This document shows, in pieces, positions 41,933 through 51,743 of a stretch of DNA of 64,000 nucleotides (the stretch's first letter is position 1; each line of letters opens with the position of its first letter). Source of the DNA: Hyphomicrobiaceae bacterium (GTDB lineage Bacteria > Pseudomonadota > Alphaproteobacteria > Rhizobiales > Hyphomicrobiaceae); assembly GCA_022844275.1 (NCBI GenBank), contig JALHMB010000004.1, positions 248,001-312,000 of the forward strand. The letters are read 5' to 3'. A program made the translations under genes and the position numbers. The notes below the pieces were generated by a model that did not search any database, had not been told where the DNA came from, and saw nothing but the letters and a program-made list of their open reading frames with translations.

Positions 41933-43141
41933 ATGATCCCGGTTTCAGCTGAGAGCTTGCCCACCCGCGGGTTTGCATCCATCGCCCGTCGCTCGCCGCA
42001 CCAAACCACTGTTGCCGTGATGGCCTTCCTGACTGTCGTCGATCTATTTGCCGCGCAGGCCATATTGCCCGCGCTTACGAGGCACTACGACGTCAATGCC
42101 GCAGCCATGGGTACGGCAGTCAATGCCTCCACGATAGGTATGGCGTTGGCAAGTCTGATCTTCGCTCGCTACACCTCCTCGATCGACAGGCGATATGGCG
42201 TCGCGCTATCGCTAGCGATCCTGGCGATCCCAACCGCGCTACTGGCTTGGGCGCCCAATCTGACTGCATTCGCGGCTTTGCGCTTTCTGCAGGGCCTATG
42301 TATGGCTGGCGCTTTCACGCTCACTCTGGCGCATCTCGCCGAGGTCACAAGCGGCACGAGAACTACCTCTGCCTTCGCGGCCTACATCACCGGCAATGTC
42401 GCAAGCAATCTCTTGGGCCGCCTCATGTCGGCAACGCTCGTTGACACCGTCGGCCTAAGCAACAGCTTTCAGGCGTTCGCTGTGCTGAACGTCGCAGGTG
42501 CGCTTCTTGCTTGGCTCGTGATTGTACCGAGCCGGCCCATGACTTCTGTCAAGCTAACGGCCGGCATGATGGACGCACTGGCGGCGGTGAGGGATGAGCG
42601 ATTGCGCGCGAGCTTTGCGATTGGATCATGCATACTGTTCGCCTTCGTCGGCACATTCACTTACGTCAACTTTGTTTTGGTGAGCGCGCCGCTTTCGCTC
42701 GACATGATGTCCGTCGGCTTCGTTTACTTCGTGTTTCTGCCATCAATCGTGACCACCCCACTAGCTGGTCGGATCGCAGAGCGGATCGGCACGCGAGAAA
42801 CCATCTTGGCAGGCTTTGGTCTGGCGCTCGTCGGCCTCGTAGGCCTGCTGATATCGAGCTTGGCGGCCGTGCTCATCGGCCTCACCCTCGTGGGCGTCGG
42901 CACTTTTCTCGCGCAGGCCGCGGCAACCGGCTATGTCGCGAAGATCGCGCGACTGACGGATACCAGCCCGGCAGCGGCAAGCGGTCTCTATCTGGCAGCC
43001 TATTTTCTCGGAGGTCTCTTCGGGAGCGTCGTGCTTGGACTCGTCTTCGATCGATGGGGTTGGAGCGCGACAGTCGCGGGAATAGCCATGGCGTTAATGC
43101 TCGCGAGCCTTCTTGCAGGGCAATTGCGCGATCCAAGTTGA
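41933..43141 (+). CDS. MFS transporter (YnfM/arabinose-efflux type)
   Basis: A 402-residue membrane protein with twelve predicted segments. Motif-like stretches of the DHA1 branch are seen: FARYTSSIDRRYGVALSLAI between TM2 and TM3 (loop with conserved Asp/Arg), RFLQGLCMAGAFTLTLAHLA in TM4 and AGRIAERIGTRETILAGFGL between TM8 and TM9. The substrate is unknown; export is likely. It is followed by a LysR gene 129 bases later. Confidence 0.87.
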   Translation: MIPVSAESLPTRGFASIARRSPHQTTVAVMAFLTVVDLFAAQAILPALTRHYDVNAAAMGTAVNASTIGMALASLIFARYTSSIDRRYGVALSLAILAIPTALLAWAPNLTAFAALRFLQGLCMAGAFTLTLAHLAEVTSGTRTTSAFAAYITGNVASNLLGRLMSATLVDTVGLSNSFQAFAVLNVAGALLAWLVIVPSRPMTSVKLTAGMMDALAAVRDERLRASFAIGSCILFAFVGTFTYVNFVLVSAPLSLDMMSVGFVYFVFLPSIVTTPLAGRIAERIGTRETILAGFGLALVGLVGLLISSLAAVLIGLTLVGVGTFLAQAAATGYVAKIARLTDTSPAAASGLYLAAYFLGGLFGSVVLGLVFDRWGWSATVAGIAMALMLASLLAGQLRDPS

Positions 43142-43270
43142 TCTATTGACGTGAAAGGCTGCCAGGCAGGGAAGATTGTTTGTCGAGCCTTTCCCGCCTT
43201 GGTATCCTGGAAACCACTGCCCGAGCGCCATTTGCGCGAACGAAAATGCAGCGCCGCAGAGAGGTGTGCG

Positions 43271-44191
43271 ATGGAAATGCACCAAGTTCGCTATTTCCTT
43301 GCCGTAGCGCGCACCCTCAATTTCACGCGTGCCGCCGAGGAGTGCAATGTCGCGCAACCGTCGCTGACGCGCGCCATAAAGCTGCTCGAAGACGAACTAG
43401 GTGGCGATCTATTCAGACGCGAGCGAAGCCTCTCGCATCTTACAGATCTCGGTACGCGCATGCTGCCACTCCTGCAGCAATGCTACGAGAGTGCGCTCAC
43501 CGCGAAGGCGCTCGCAAAAGACGTGAAGAGCGGGAAGGTGGCAACGCTTTGCCTGGCCCTCTCGCGCACCATCGGAATGGAGCTGGTCGTCGCGCATCTG
43601 ACAGAACTTTCGCGCGCCATTCCGGGTCTCGAGCTCAGGATCTTCCGTGGCACTGCGCCCGAGATCAGCGAGGCTCTGAAGAAGGGTGATGTCGAGGTGG
43701 CACTGGCGGGTGACCTCGGTCCACTCTGGGAGCGCCTCGATGCGTGGGCTCTTTTCACCGAATGCTCCAGCCTCGCGGTTCCCAATGGACATCGGCTCGC
43801 AGGAAAAAACGGCGCCGTCGAGCTGTCGGAGCTGAACGGCGAGCGGCTCTTGATGCGCAGCCATTGCGAGCAGGCTGAAGAGCTGAGCACGCAGCTACGG
43901 GCTCGAGGCATATCGCCTCGCACGTTGCACCGTGTATGCAGTGAGACCGATCTCGCGGCATTGCTCGTGGCCGGGCTCGGAGTGACCATCGCTCCCAACA
44001 GCGCATCCCTGCCGGACACTGCAAGCCGTCTCGAACTGGCCGAGCTCCAACTGACGCGGACCGTATCGGCCTACAGCGTCGCCGGGCGTCCACGCACGCT
44101 GGCGGCATCCATGCTTCTGAACCTGCTCAGGGCAGCGGACTGGTCACATCTGATGGGCCGAGGAGGCGCCAATTCACCACCCCGCGCGTAG
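43271..44191 (+). CDS. LysR family transcriptional regulator
   Basis: A 306-residue LysR regulator. The HTH is MEMHQVRYFLAVARTLNFTR and CNVAQPSLTRAIKLLEDELG. The effector domain begins near LCLALSRTIGMELVVAHLTE. ATG 43271 matches the family start; upstream in-frame sequence is not conserved. It lies between the MFS gene and a divergently oriented peroxiredoxin-like gene with convergent 3' ends (44191/44239), so its target may be the MFS gene. Resemblance to the HcaR/CynR group by eye. Confidence 0.87.
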   Translation: MEMHQVRYFLAVARTLNFTRAAEECNVAQPSLTRAIKLLEDELGGDLFRRERSLSHLTDLGTRMLPLLQQCYESALTAKALAKDVKSGKVATLCLALSRTIGMELVVAHLTELSRAIPGLELRIFRGTAPEISEALKKGDVEVALAGDLGPLWERLDAWALFTECSSLAVPNGHRLAGKNGAVELSELNGERLLMRSHCEQAEELSTQLRARGISPRTLHRVCSETDLAALLVAGLGVTIAPNSASLPDTASRLELAELQLTRTVSAYSVAGRPRTLAASMLLNLLRAADWSHLMGRGGANSPPRA

Positions 44192-44238
44192 GTCTTCTAT
44201 TTGTTCGCTGGGTGTGCCGCGGCGGATCCAGCTCGCGC

Positions 44239-44961
44239 TCAGCCCTTCTGCGTCGGCTGGAGTGCTCGCATGTGTGAGACTACTTCTTCGGCAGAGGCAC
44301 GCACGCGATAGTCGGGATCAACATGGCGCATGACGATCACACCATTGCGGTCGAGCACGAACGTCGCCGGTATCGGCAGCAGCCAAGCGTTATTGCCTTG
44401 GTAGGTCGCGAGGTCGCGACCACGGCGTGTCATGAAATCGCGCATCTCCTCGTCGACGGGAATGGTTAGTCCGATCGACATTGCATAGCCATTGTCCATA
44501 TCGGAGAGGATCGGGAAATCGGCTTGAGCGCGCCACTTGAGTATTCGGGTGTACGTGCTGTTCTCTGGAGAAATGACGACGATGCTTCCACCCATTTCCC
44601 GCACCTCTAATTGGATGCGCGCCAGGGCCTCTGTCGAGAGCTGACAGTAGGGGCACCAGTGTCCCCGCCGAAAAGCAACGACGAGAGGGCCCGACGCCAG
44701 GAGATCCTCCAACGCAGTGAAGTGGCCAGTCTCGTCCGGCAGCAGGAACGGCTGCAGGGGCTCGCCCAACTGCGGAGCCTCACCACCGGCCTTCACGAGG
44801 GCAAGGCGAGAAATGAGACGATCAGCGGCCTCTGCAAAGGGCTGGTTCAACTCGCGCAACGTGGATGCGTACTGCTCCAGGCGAGCAGCCAAGGGAGCTT
44901 CATCGACCATTAAACGGGCCAGCGCCTGATCCAAGGCCTCAGCAACGGCGCGTGTCGTCAT
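44239..44961 (-). CDS. peroxiredoxin-like (AhpC/TSA) protein
   Basis: A 240-residue thioredoxin-fold protein. An N-terminal helical region (residues 1-60, AEALDQALARLMVDEAPLAA) precedes the AhpC/TSA domain with VVAFRRGHWCPYCQLSTEAL, a CxxC at C103/C106, and IVVISPENSTYTRILK. The C-terminal ATFVLDRNGVIVMRHVDPDY is typical of this alkyl-hydroperoxide-reductase-like group. AGGAG lies 7 bases before the ATG at 44961. Likely a peroxidase or thiol reductase of the cytosol; the substrate is unknown. Confidence 0.85.
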   Translation of the reverse strand: MTTRAVAEALDQALARLMVDEAPLAARLEQYASTLRELNQPFAEAADRLISRLALVKAGGEAPQLGEPLQPFLLPDETGHFTALEDLLASGPLVVAFRRGHWCPYCQLSTEALARIQLEVREMGGSIVVISPENSTYTRILKWRAQADFPILSDMDNGYAMSIGLTIPVDEEMRDFMTRRGRDLATYQGNNAWLLPIPATFVLDRNGVIVMRHVDPDYRVRASAEEVVSHMRALQPTQKG

Positions 44962-45194
44962 CGCTTCGCTCCTGTGTATTCCCGGCGGCCTGACCTCCCA
45001 GGTGTGGCTGGTCGAAAGCTTGGCCGCTCTTCGCATTATGCCGACTAAGCCTTACCGCAATTCTTCGGCGGACGACCATAGAAGTTGTCTATCGAATGAG
45101 GATCCACACGGCATTTCCGATCTCGCGCCCGCCGGCGCATGTTGGCTTCATCACCGCGGCATCCCGCGGCTGAGGTCGAGAGAAGAGATGCGTC

Positions 45195-46028
45195 ATGAGC
45201 ACAACAAAAACATTCGCAGCGGATAACGATGCCAGACCCACGTGCGAACTGACCGGCAAGACGGCCATCATTACCGGTTCGACAAGCGGTATAGGTCTCG
45301 GAATTGCGCGCAGTCTGGCGCGCGCCGGTATGAATATCGTTCTCAATGGCTTCGGTACACCCGATGAAATCAAAGCCACGCGCTCGGCTCTTCCATTGGC
45401 CCGCGGCAGGGAGACCATCCACGATCCGGCCGACATGTCCAATGCGGATGAGATCGCGGCGATGGTCGGACGGGCGCGCAACGCATTCGGCTCAATAGAT
45501 GTGCTGGTCAACAACGCCGGCATTCAGCACGTCGAGGCGATCGAGACTTTCCCGCCGGAGCGCTGGAATGCGATCGTTGCGATCAATCTGACTGCAGCAT
45601 TCCACACCACACGCGCTGTCATCCCCGACATGAAAGCACGGAGCTGGGGCCGGATCATCAACGTCGCGTCAGCCCATGGTTTGATCGCGTCACCATTCAA
45701 GTCCGCTTACGTCGCCGCAAAGCATGGCTTGGTTGGTCTCACAAAGTCAGTAGCTCTGGAAACCGCTGAACACGGCATCACCGTCAACGCCATTTGTCCC
45801 GGCTATGTGCTCACACCTCTGGTGCAAAAGCAGATTCCGCAGACGGCTCGGGCGCGAGGGCTGACAGAGGATCAAGTCGTTCGCGACGTGATTCTGCACG
45901 CTCAGCCGACGCGTCGCTTCGTGACGACTGAGGAGCTCGGCGCCACAGCCGTGTTCCTCTGCTCTGAGGCGGCTGCCTCCATTACCGGTGCGGCGCTGCC
46001 AGTCGAAGGCGGCTGGACGGCTCAGTGA
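45195..46028 (+). CDS. bdhA: 3-hydroxybutyrate dehydrogenase (SDR)
   Basis: A 277-residue short-chain dehydrogenase. The NAD site is TAIITGSTSGIGLGIARSLA, then NNAGIQHV; the catalytic residues are S159 (NVASAHG), Y172 and K176 (SAYVAAKHG). QHVEAIETFPPERWNAIVAI, AYVAAKHGLVGLTKSVALET and CPGYVLTPLVQKQIP agree with D-3-hydroxybutyrate dehydrogenase of polyhydroxybutyrate turnover. The N terminus has about 18 extra residues before the core. It is followed after 20 bases by a patatin-like gene, a pairing known from other alphaproteobacterial bdhA loci. Confidence 0.88.
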   Translation: MSTTKTFAADNDARPTCELTGKTAIITGSTSGIGLGIARSLARAGMNIVLNGFGTPDEIKATRSALPLARGRETIHDPADMSNADEIAAMVGRARNAFGSIDVLVNNAGIQHVEAIETFPPERWNAIVAINLTAAFHTTRAVIPDMKARSWGRIINVASAHGLIASPFKSAYVAAKHGLVGLTKSVALETAEHGITVNAICPGYVLTPLVQKQIPQTARARGLTEDQVVRDVILHAQPTRRFVTTEELGATAVFLCSEAAASITGAALPVEGGWTAQ

Positions 46029-46048
46029 GCTGAACGGAGTGAGAGACA

Positions 46049-47191
46049 ATGAACGAAGTAGTTCCCGAGTCGAAGTTCCAGACGTGCGCGGCAATCAAGG
46101 AAGCCGGCCAGCTCGTCCTCGTGCTGCAAGGGGGCGGAGCACTGGGAGCATATCAAGCCGGCGTTTATCACGCGATGCATGATGCTGGTATCGAGCCCGA
46201 TTGGGTGATCGGCACATCGATCGGCGCCATCAATGCGAGCCTGATTTGCGGCAACGAACGTGCCGACAGACTGACCGCACTTCACGAGTTCTGGCATCGC
46301 GTTTCGCTAAGCGGCAACTGGCCGTCGTGGCCAGTCTATCCGCCGCTGTCACAAATCCTGAACTACTGGTCGATCCTGCACAGCGGCCTGCAGAGCTTCT
46401 TCGACCCCAATCCACTGGCATTCTGCGGCCCGCATGTTGATCTCGGCGCGGAGCGGGCAGGCTACTACTCGACGGAGCCGTTGCGGCGAACGCTCTCGGA
46501 TCTGGTCGACTTCGGTCTGATCAGCCGGGGCAAAATGCGGCTGACGGTCGGCGCTGCTCATGTGCGCACGAGCCAGATGCGCTATTTCGACAGTAAGGCC
46601 GATGAGCTGGACGTGCGGCACATCATGGCCTCGGGTGCCTTGCCGCCGGCATTTCCGGCCGTTCGGATCGATGGCGAACTCTATTGGGACGGCGGCATTC
46701 TCTCGAACACGCCGGCCGAGATCGTCTTCGACGAGTACCCGCGGCACAGCTCGCTAATTTTTGCCGTTCACATGTGGAACCCCATCGGGCAGGAGCCACG
46801 GACGATCTGGGAAGTGATGCACCGGCATAAGGACATCCAGTACTCGAGCCGCATCGCCAGCCACATAACCCGGCAGAAGCAGCTGCATCGGATGCGTCAT
46901 ATCATTGAGGAACTCGCTAGCTATGTCCCGGCGGCTGAACGCCAGAGCAAGCGAATTCAGGACATGCTGGCTTCTGGGTGCGATACGCGCATGCACGTCG
47001 TTCGCCTTCTGGCGCCGAGCCTGGAACACGAGGATCAGACCAAAGACGTCGACTTCAGCAAGGCTGGAATCCGGGCAAGATGGCGGGCGGGATACGAGAA
47101 TGCACAGCTCGCGATCAAGCAGGCTCCGTGGAGAGGCGAGTTCGACCAGATGGAGGGTGTGCTGTTGCACGAATTCGTGGGCACAGAATAG
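46049..47191 (+). CDS. patatin-like phospholipase family protein with DUF3734
   Basis: A 380-residue serine hydrolase. The oxyanion loop LVLQGGGALGAYQAGVYHA, the nucleophile elbow GTSIGAINASL (S57) and the Asp of the dyad in LYWDGGILSNTP are all present. The C-terminal third (after about residue 240: SRIASHITRQKQLHRMRHII) corresponds to the DUF3734 extension. A role in lipid or polyhydroxyalkanoate mobilisation fits the bdhA gene 20 bases upstream, but is inferred. Confidence 0.87.
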   Translation: MNEVVPESKFQTCAAIKEAGQLVLVLQGGGALGAYQAGVYHAMHDAGIEPDWVIGTSIGAINASLICGNERADRLTALHEFWHRVSLSGNWPSWPVYPPLSQILNYWSILHSGLQSFFDPNPLAFCGPHVDLGAERAGYYSTEPLRRTLSDLVDFGLISRGKMRLTVGAAHVRTSQMRYFDSKADELDVRHIMASGALPPAFPAVRIDGELYWDGGILSNTPAEIVFDEYPRHSSLIFAVHMWNPIGQEPRTIWEVMHRHKDIQYSSRIASHITRQKQLHRMRHIIEELASYVPAAERQSKRIQDMLASGCDTRMHVVRLLAPSLEHEDQTKDVDFSKAGIRARWRAGYENAQLAIKQAPWRGEFDQMEGVLLHEFVGTE

Positions 47192-47606
47192 CCTCGACTG
47201 AAGATCGCTCCTCAAGTTCAGGTTCAGTCATTGTCAGATAGCTTAGCACCCGCGATGCCCAACCGAAGTTGACGGCTAGCCTGGACATTGGTGCAAGCCA
47301 CCCACTGTAGCGCCTCCGGAACTAGGAACGCCGAATGTCCTTACTGGCCTTTGTCCAATAAGCAATGAATCACGCACCAGTCGCGCTCGATGACTTGGCG
47401 ATCAAACTCTGCGTATGTCCGTTTTCGGCCCACTTCGGCTGTCACCCACTGAGCTGACCACGCGTTTCGTTGGTGGCACGTTGCCTAAGGGCCAGGTACG
47501 GCCATGGGGTGATAGGTCTTGGACCTCTACATCAGCAGTGACCCAACGGCGCGGCGCCATCGAGAGATTGGGGCCGCACCGCCGGTCGAACAACTGTGGA
47601 GCCGGA
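47192..47606. other. gene-free stretch, possible decayed repeats
   Basis: About 415 bases without a credible gene. TGTCCTTACTGGCCTTTGTC (near 47336) and TGTCCGTTTTCGGCCCACTT (near 47415) share the TGTCC-pyrimidine pattern of degenerate intergenic sequences that I associate with Bradyrhizobium-like genomes. Confidence 0.4.
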
Positions 47607-48137
47607 TTAGTGGTGCTTGCGACGGGACGCTGAGCTGGACTTCGGCGGCAACATCACAGCGTCCACAACATGAATCACGCCGTTTGACGCGATGACGTCC
47701 GTCTTGACCACGTTCGCTCCAGAGGCCTTGACGCCCTTCCTGATATCGACCGCGATGTTGGAGCCCTGCACCGACTTGAGCCCGAACTGTTTAGCGCGGG
47801 CGCGCGTGATGCGGCCTGCGTCATACTTCCCCGGTACCACATGATATGTGAGGATCGCGGTAAGCTGCTTCTTGTTCTCAGGCTTTAGCAGCGTCTCGAG
47901 CGTGCCTGCGGGAAGCTTCGCAAAGGCATCGTCGGTTGGCGCGAATACCGTGAAGGGGCCCTTGCCCTTGAGTGTGTCGACCAAGTCCGCGGCCTTGATG
48001 GCCGCGACCAGCGTCTTGAACGACCCGGCCTTCTGAGCGGTATCCACAATGTCATCGGCTGCGTGCGCAGGCGGGGCGGCAAGAGCCACCCCGGACACTA
48101 CGACCAGCGCGGAAATGGTGCGTGCGAGAGCGAGCAT
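47607..48137 (-). CDS. secreted fasciclin (FAS1) domain protein
   Basis: A 176-residue protein with a Sec signal peptide ([20 protein letters not shown], cleaved near AHA). One FAS1 domain follows, with [20 protein letters not shown], the H1 motif [40 protein letters not shown] and the H2-like [14 protein letters not shown]. Such single-domain proteins act in adhesion or as exported proteins of unknown role. The last ten residues are basic and Ser/His-rich ([10 protein letters not shown]). Confidence 0.92.
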   Translation of the reverse strand: MLALARTISALVVVSGVALAAPPAHAADDIVDTAQKAGSFKTLVAAIKAADLVDTLKGKGPFTVFAPTDDAFAKLPAGTLETLLKPENKKQLTAILTYHVVPGKYDAGRITRARAKQFGLKSVQGSNIAVDIRKGVKASGANVVKTDVIASNGVIHVVDAVMLPPKSSSASRRKHH

Positions 48138-48231
48138 TTATTTGTTCCCTTCGAGTTCGGCTCGCCTGAATCGCTAGGCGAGAACTTAATTTCGAATACA
48201 TGGGCTTGAACGACAGAGCCCGGGAACTGGA

Positions 48232-48351
48232 TCACCTGCGCCGGTCGCGAAGCACCGGTGCGAGGCCAACGCCAGTCTGCGACATTTGATCCGCAGTCCA
48301 ATCCTTCCAACACTTCGTACAACCAGCACTGAAGGAAAAAAGTTTGGTCAT
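48232..48351 (-). CDS. possible 39-residue peptide with CxxC
   Basis: A short open frame, MTKLFSFSAGCTKCWKDWTA and 19 more residues, preceded by a near-perfect AGGAGG ribosome site (plus-strand GCCTCCTGA) about 7 bases before the ATG at 48351. The CTKCW motif could bind a metal or form a disulfide. Upstream of fasciclin on the same strand with a 94-base gap. No homology recognised, so this may be a real micro-protein or chance. Confidence 0.4.
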   Translation of the reverse strand: MTKLFSFSAGCTKCWKDWTADQMSQTGVGLAPVLRDRRR

Positions 48352-48609
48352 GATGATCGCCTCCTGAGAGCCATTAACCTCAGTGCTACTCATCAACTTG
48401 CTGTCGAGACATCTCGACTTCGGCGGTTCGCTCTGGCCGATACGGAGGTCGATTGATCGCAGGAAGTTCGCGGTCGGCGCAGCAGCGTGCCGCACGTCTC
48501 TGCAAGGCGCGCTCGGAGTGAGTTGGACTCCCCTATCAGCTCCGAGCGCTATATCAGCAAGCCAAAAATCGTGTGTTCGTCTCCGTTGGCGATGACCAAC
48601 ATGTGGTGG

Positions 48610-50250
48610 TCAGGGTACAGCAAGTGTCAACGTCAAGAGCAACACGAGCAGCACAACGCACATGCTGGCGATCGGCCATTGACGCAGATAGCTGTCGACA
48701 CGCTCGAATGTCGCGCCCAGGCTGAAGACGCTAGGCAGGCAGCGCTGGCCGATGGCAAGCACGTCACCTTCTGGAATGCGCGGCAGGCGAGTGTGCCACG
48801 GCCACAGGACAGCAGCCAAGAGACCTCCGGCAAGCATCGGCCATGACGCACTCCAAAGTTCCTCGGAAGACAGCACGGTGTTCCACGATGCAGCACCGAT
48901 GGTTGAAAGAAACATCCAAGGCAAAACCAGGGAAGCGACGGCTACCGTAAGCCAGGCGCCGACCAGAAGCGACGATGGTGGCTCTGTAGAGTCTTGTGCG
49001 GCGCTGGCGCTAAGGCGACGCAGGAAGTGTAGGACCAGGAGCGTCGTTCCCACCGCCGACAACTGTGCCAGTGTGCCGGCAAGCCCGTCACCGAGCGGGC
49101 CCTTGGCGACCAGCTTTGCGATTTGACCACCAGTCAAGGGAAGGCCTGCAAGGCCAAGCGCCAGCACTGCTGCGGGCACCATGACCAGCCAAGCGTTGCG
49201 CGGCAGTCGCGCCGACGCCGCTCCAAGGGCGAGGAACAAGCCGCCTTTGACCAGCACGTGGTGTACTGCGTAAAACGCTGCCGCGAGCGGAGCCGCCCGG
49301 TTGCCGGCGGCAAGCCCCATGCCGATGACCGCCGCTAGGAAACCCATTTGGCTCACGCTGGAGTATGCGAGAACAGCCGCCGGATTTGCCTGCGTGATGC
49401 CGATGCCGACACCATAGAAGGCCGAGAAAAAGCCGACGGAGGCGAGGACCTCGCCCCAGCCCGGCAAAGCGGCTTCGAAGGGCAGGAAACGAATCAGACC
49501 GATCACGCCGGCTTTCACCGCCGCACCGCTCAGCACAGCGGCGGCAGGAATTGGCGCGGCCGAGTAGGTCAGCGGCATCCAGACGTGAAATGGAACGAGC
49601 CCCATCTTCAGCCCGAAGCCGAGGACAATGAGCAGCAGTGTGGTGTCGCGCCATGAAGATGTCGGAAGAGCAGCGACGGCGTCGCTTATCAGGAGGCTGC
49701 TGCCTGGCGCGCCTGCGGCCAGCAAAACAAATCCCATCAGCAGGAATGCCTCGCCGAGTAGGGCCAAGGCGACGTAGAGGCCAGCCGCCCGATGCGCTGC
49801 AGGCGTGTCGTCGTGCACGATGAGACCGTAGGCAGCGAGACTTACCAGGGTGAAGAACAGGTAGAAGCCGATCATGTCCGCGGCGAGGAACACACCGAGG
49901 CTACCGGCCAGCGTTGTCAGCCACCAGACGGTAAATGGCCTTTCTTGCGATTGGCTTCTCACCTGCGCGCGCGCCCAGATGCCGCCTGCACTCCAGAGCA
50001 ACGATGCAGCACCGAGGAGCATAGCTCCAGGTTTGTCGATGGTGATCCTGAGGCCGAGCAAAGCTTGCGGCAGGACAACGCTCGTATCTTCCGGGACCAT
50101 CATTGCCGCCAGAAGTGCAGGTAGCGGTGCCAACGGCAGCAAATTGGCCGTGTGTCCCGTCCCGCGTCGCGAGAGAGCCAGTGCCATCATCGCGAGGGGA
50201 ACCGCCAGCGCGGAAGCGAGCAACGTGCTTGCGATCATCGGCGTCATCAT
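48610..50250 (-). CDS. second proton-translocating antiporter subunit (MrpD/NuoL-like), TM5 Glu replaced
   Basis: A 546-residue polytopic protein of the ND2/ND4/ND5 family, last gene of the Mrp cluster. Conserved lysines and histidine of the half-channels are present: GFGLKMGLVPFHVWMPLTYS, AAVKAGVIGLIRF and AVHHVLVKGGLFLALGAASA. The acidic residue normally in TM5 (ELLTF or WELTS) is not seen: the region reads FYLFFTLVSLAAYGL, with Thr at that place. It probably takes the place of the missing NuoL-like half of MrpA. ATG 50250 overlaps the stop of the preceding subunit (ATGA). Confidence 0.85.
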   Translation of the reverse strand: MMTPMIASTLLASALAVPLAMMALALSRRGTGHTANLLPLAPLPALLAAMMVPEDTSVVLPQALLGLRITIDKPGAMLLGAASLLWSAGGIWARAQVRSQSQERPFTVWWLTTLAGSLGVFLAADMIGFYLFFTLVSLAAYGLIVHDDTPAAHRAAGLYVALALLGEAFLLMGFVLLAAGAPGSSLLISDAVAALPTSSWRDTTLLLIVLGFGLKMGLVPFHVWMPLTYSAAPIPAAAVLSGAAVKAGVIGLIRFLPFEAALPGWGEVLASVGFFSAFYGVGIGITQANPAAVLAYSSVSQMGFLAAVIGMGLAAGNRAAPLAAAFYAVHHVLVKGGLFLALGAASARLPRNAWLVMVPAAVLALGLAGLPLTGGQIAKLVAKGPLGDGLAGTLAQLSAVGTTLLVLHFLRRLSASAAQDSTEPPSSLLVGAWLTVAVASLVLPWMFLSTIGAASWNTVLSSEELWSASWPMLAGGLLAAVLWPWHTRLPRIPEGDVLAIGQRCLPSVFSLGATFERVDSYLRQWPIASMCVVLLVLLLTLTLAVP

Positions 50251-51743
50251 CAGCGGCCGATCTGTAGAAAGTCGGAAGAGCGAAGTGGCAAGAAGCCGAG
50301 CAGCACAGCGCATATAGCCAGCGACAGCGCAGCGAGTTCTCGCCGCATGGACACGGGAGCAAGCGACGCGAGTGGTGTCGCCGAGCTACCAAGTAGTCGG
50401 CCGAGAACCATGAAAATGTATCCGCCGGCAAGCAATCCTCCGACGATGATCACGGTTGCCCACCACCATTGCCCCTCCATGACCGTCGCCATGAGCAAAA
50501 GAGATTTGGCGACAAAGCCGCCGCTGGGCGGCACGCCAACGAGCGATAACCCCGACAAGCCGAAAGCCAACATTGTAATTGGAAGCCGCCGACCGATCCC
50601 GCCGAGTTCGGCGATGCGATCATGGCCTAGCGCCTCAGCAATCAGGCCGGCGGCCATGAACATCGCAGCCTTGGAGAGGGCATGGGAGAACAACTGGAGC
50701 CAGCCACCCGTCCACGCGATGCCGCTCCAGGCGATTCCCGCCGTGAGCCCGGCTGCAAGCGGAAATATGAAGAACAGGTAGCCGATCTGGGCGATCGTCG
50801 AATACGCGATCAGCAACTTGAGGCGCTTTTGACGCAACGCGAGGGCGCCGCCGACGAGGATTGCAGCCGCACCGAGGGCGGCGAGCAACTGCGCAGCGGC
50901 AAAGCTCAACAGGCCGGGCATCGCATCGAACCAGATCCGTACGATCAGGAAGAACGATCCTTTGACCACCAGTGCAGAAAGCAAGGCGCTGCCGGGAGCC
51001 GGTGCGCCCGCGTGCGCAGGCGGCAGCCACAGGTGCAGCGGGAAGAGCGCCGTCTTTGCCAGCAATCCCACCGTCATTAGCGAGGCCGCGATCAGAGTTG
51101 CGGGATCAGGCCGTACTCGCTCGGACAGCAGGCCAATGTCGAGCGTGCCGTAAGCCCCATAGATCATCGCCGCGCCCAGCAGGTAGAGAACGGAGCCAAT
51201 CAGGGCGAACAGCATATAGCGCAGCGCGGCCTCTATCGTTTCCTTCTGCCCCTTCAGGCAGACGAGTGGCACGGCCGCAAATGTCAAAAGCTCGAGAGCG
51301 ACATAGAGATTAAACAGGTCGGAGCCGAGCACGAGCGCGTTCAGCCCGCTCCAGATCGCGAAGAGCAACACCCAGAACACGACGGGGGAACGCGCTTCCG
51401 GGAGATCGGACGGCTGACTGAATTCGCCTTGGGCAAAGAGGCCCGTCGCGCACATCACGATTGCCGTTGTCAACATCATCGCGGCCGAGATCCCATCGGC
51501 GCGTAGCGCGATGCCGAGGGGAGGCGCCCAGTCTCCTACGACGTAGATCTGTGATTGCCCCCCCTGCGCGACAGCGATCAAGACCGCGACCGCGATCCCG
51601 AATCCGACAGGCAAAACGACACATGCGAGGCGCTCGACGCCGCGACCACTTGTGACGAACGACAACATTATACCTGCGACCGGCCACATGATCGCCAGCA
51701 CCAGCAGGTAACCGCTTGCCGTCGTCGTGATCGTCGTCGACAT
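50250..51743 (-). CDS. mrpD-like: Mrp antiporter subunit D (proton-translocating)
   Basis: A 497-residue membrane protein with about fourteen segments. It has the full set of proton-path residues: the TM5 Glu in LFNLYVALELLTFAAVPLV, the TM7 Lys in LLAKTALFPLHLWLPPAHAG, Lys in ALVVKGSFFLIVRIW and His/Lys in QLFSHALSKAAMFMAAGL. Mrp complexes exchange cytoplasmic Na+ or K+ for H+. The start overlaps the MrpC stop by one base (TGATG). It is followed by the second D-like subunit. Confidence 0.9.
   Translation of the reverse strand: MSTTITTTASGYLLVLAIMWPVAGIMLSFVTSGRGVERLACVVLPVGFGIAVAVLIAVAQGGQSQIYVVGDWAPPLGIALRADGISAAMMLTTAIVMCATGLFAQGEFSQPSDLPEARSPVVFWVLLFAIWSGLNALVLGSDLFNLYVALELLTFAAVPLVCLKGQKETIEAALRYMLFALIGSVLYLLGAAMIYGAYGTLDIGLLSERVRPDPATLIAASLMTVGLLAKTALFPLHLWLPPAHAGAPAPGSALLSALVVKGSFFLIVRIWFDAMPGLLSFAAAQLLAALGAAAILVGGALALRQKRLKLLIAYSTIAQIGYLFFIFPLAAGLTAGIAWSGIAWTGGWLQLFSHALSKAAMFMAAGLIAEALGHDRIAELGGIGRRLPITMLAFGLSGLSLVGVPPSGGFVAKSLLLMATVMEGQWWWATVIIVGGLLAGGYIFMVLGRLLGSSATPLASLAPVSMRRELAALSLAICAVLLGFLPLRSSDFLQIGR

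Noticed and set aside
18804-47606. Full genomic island or prophage call
   Set aside because: No integrase, transposase, phage or conjugation gene and no second attachment site was found, so only a weak hypothesis is kept.
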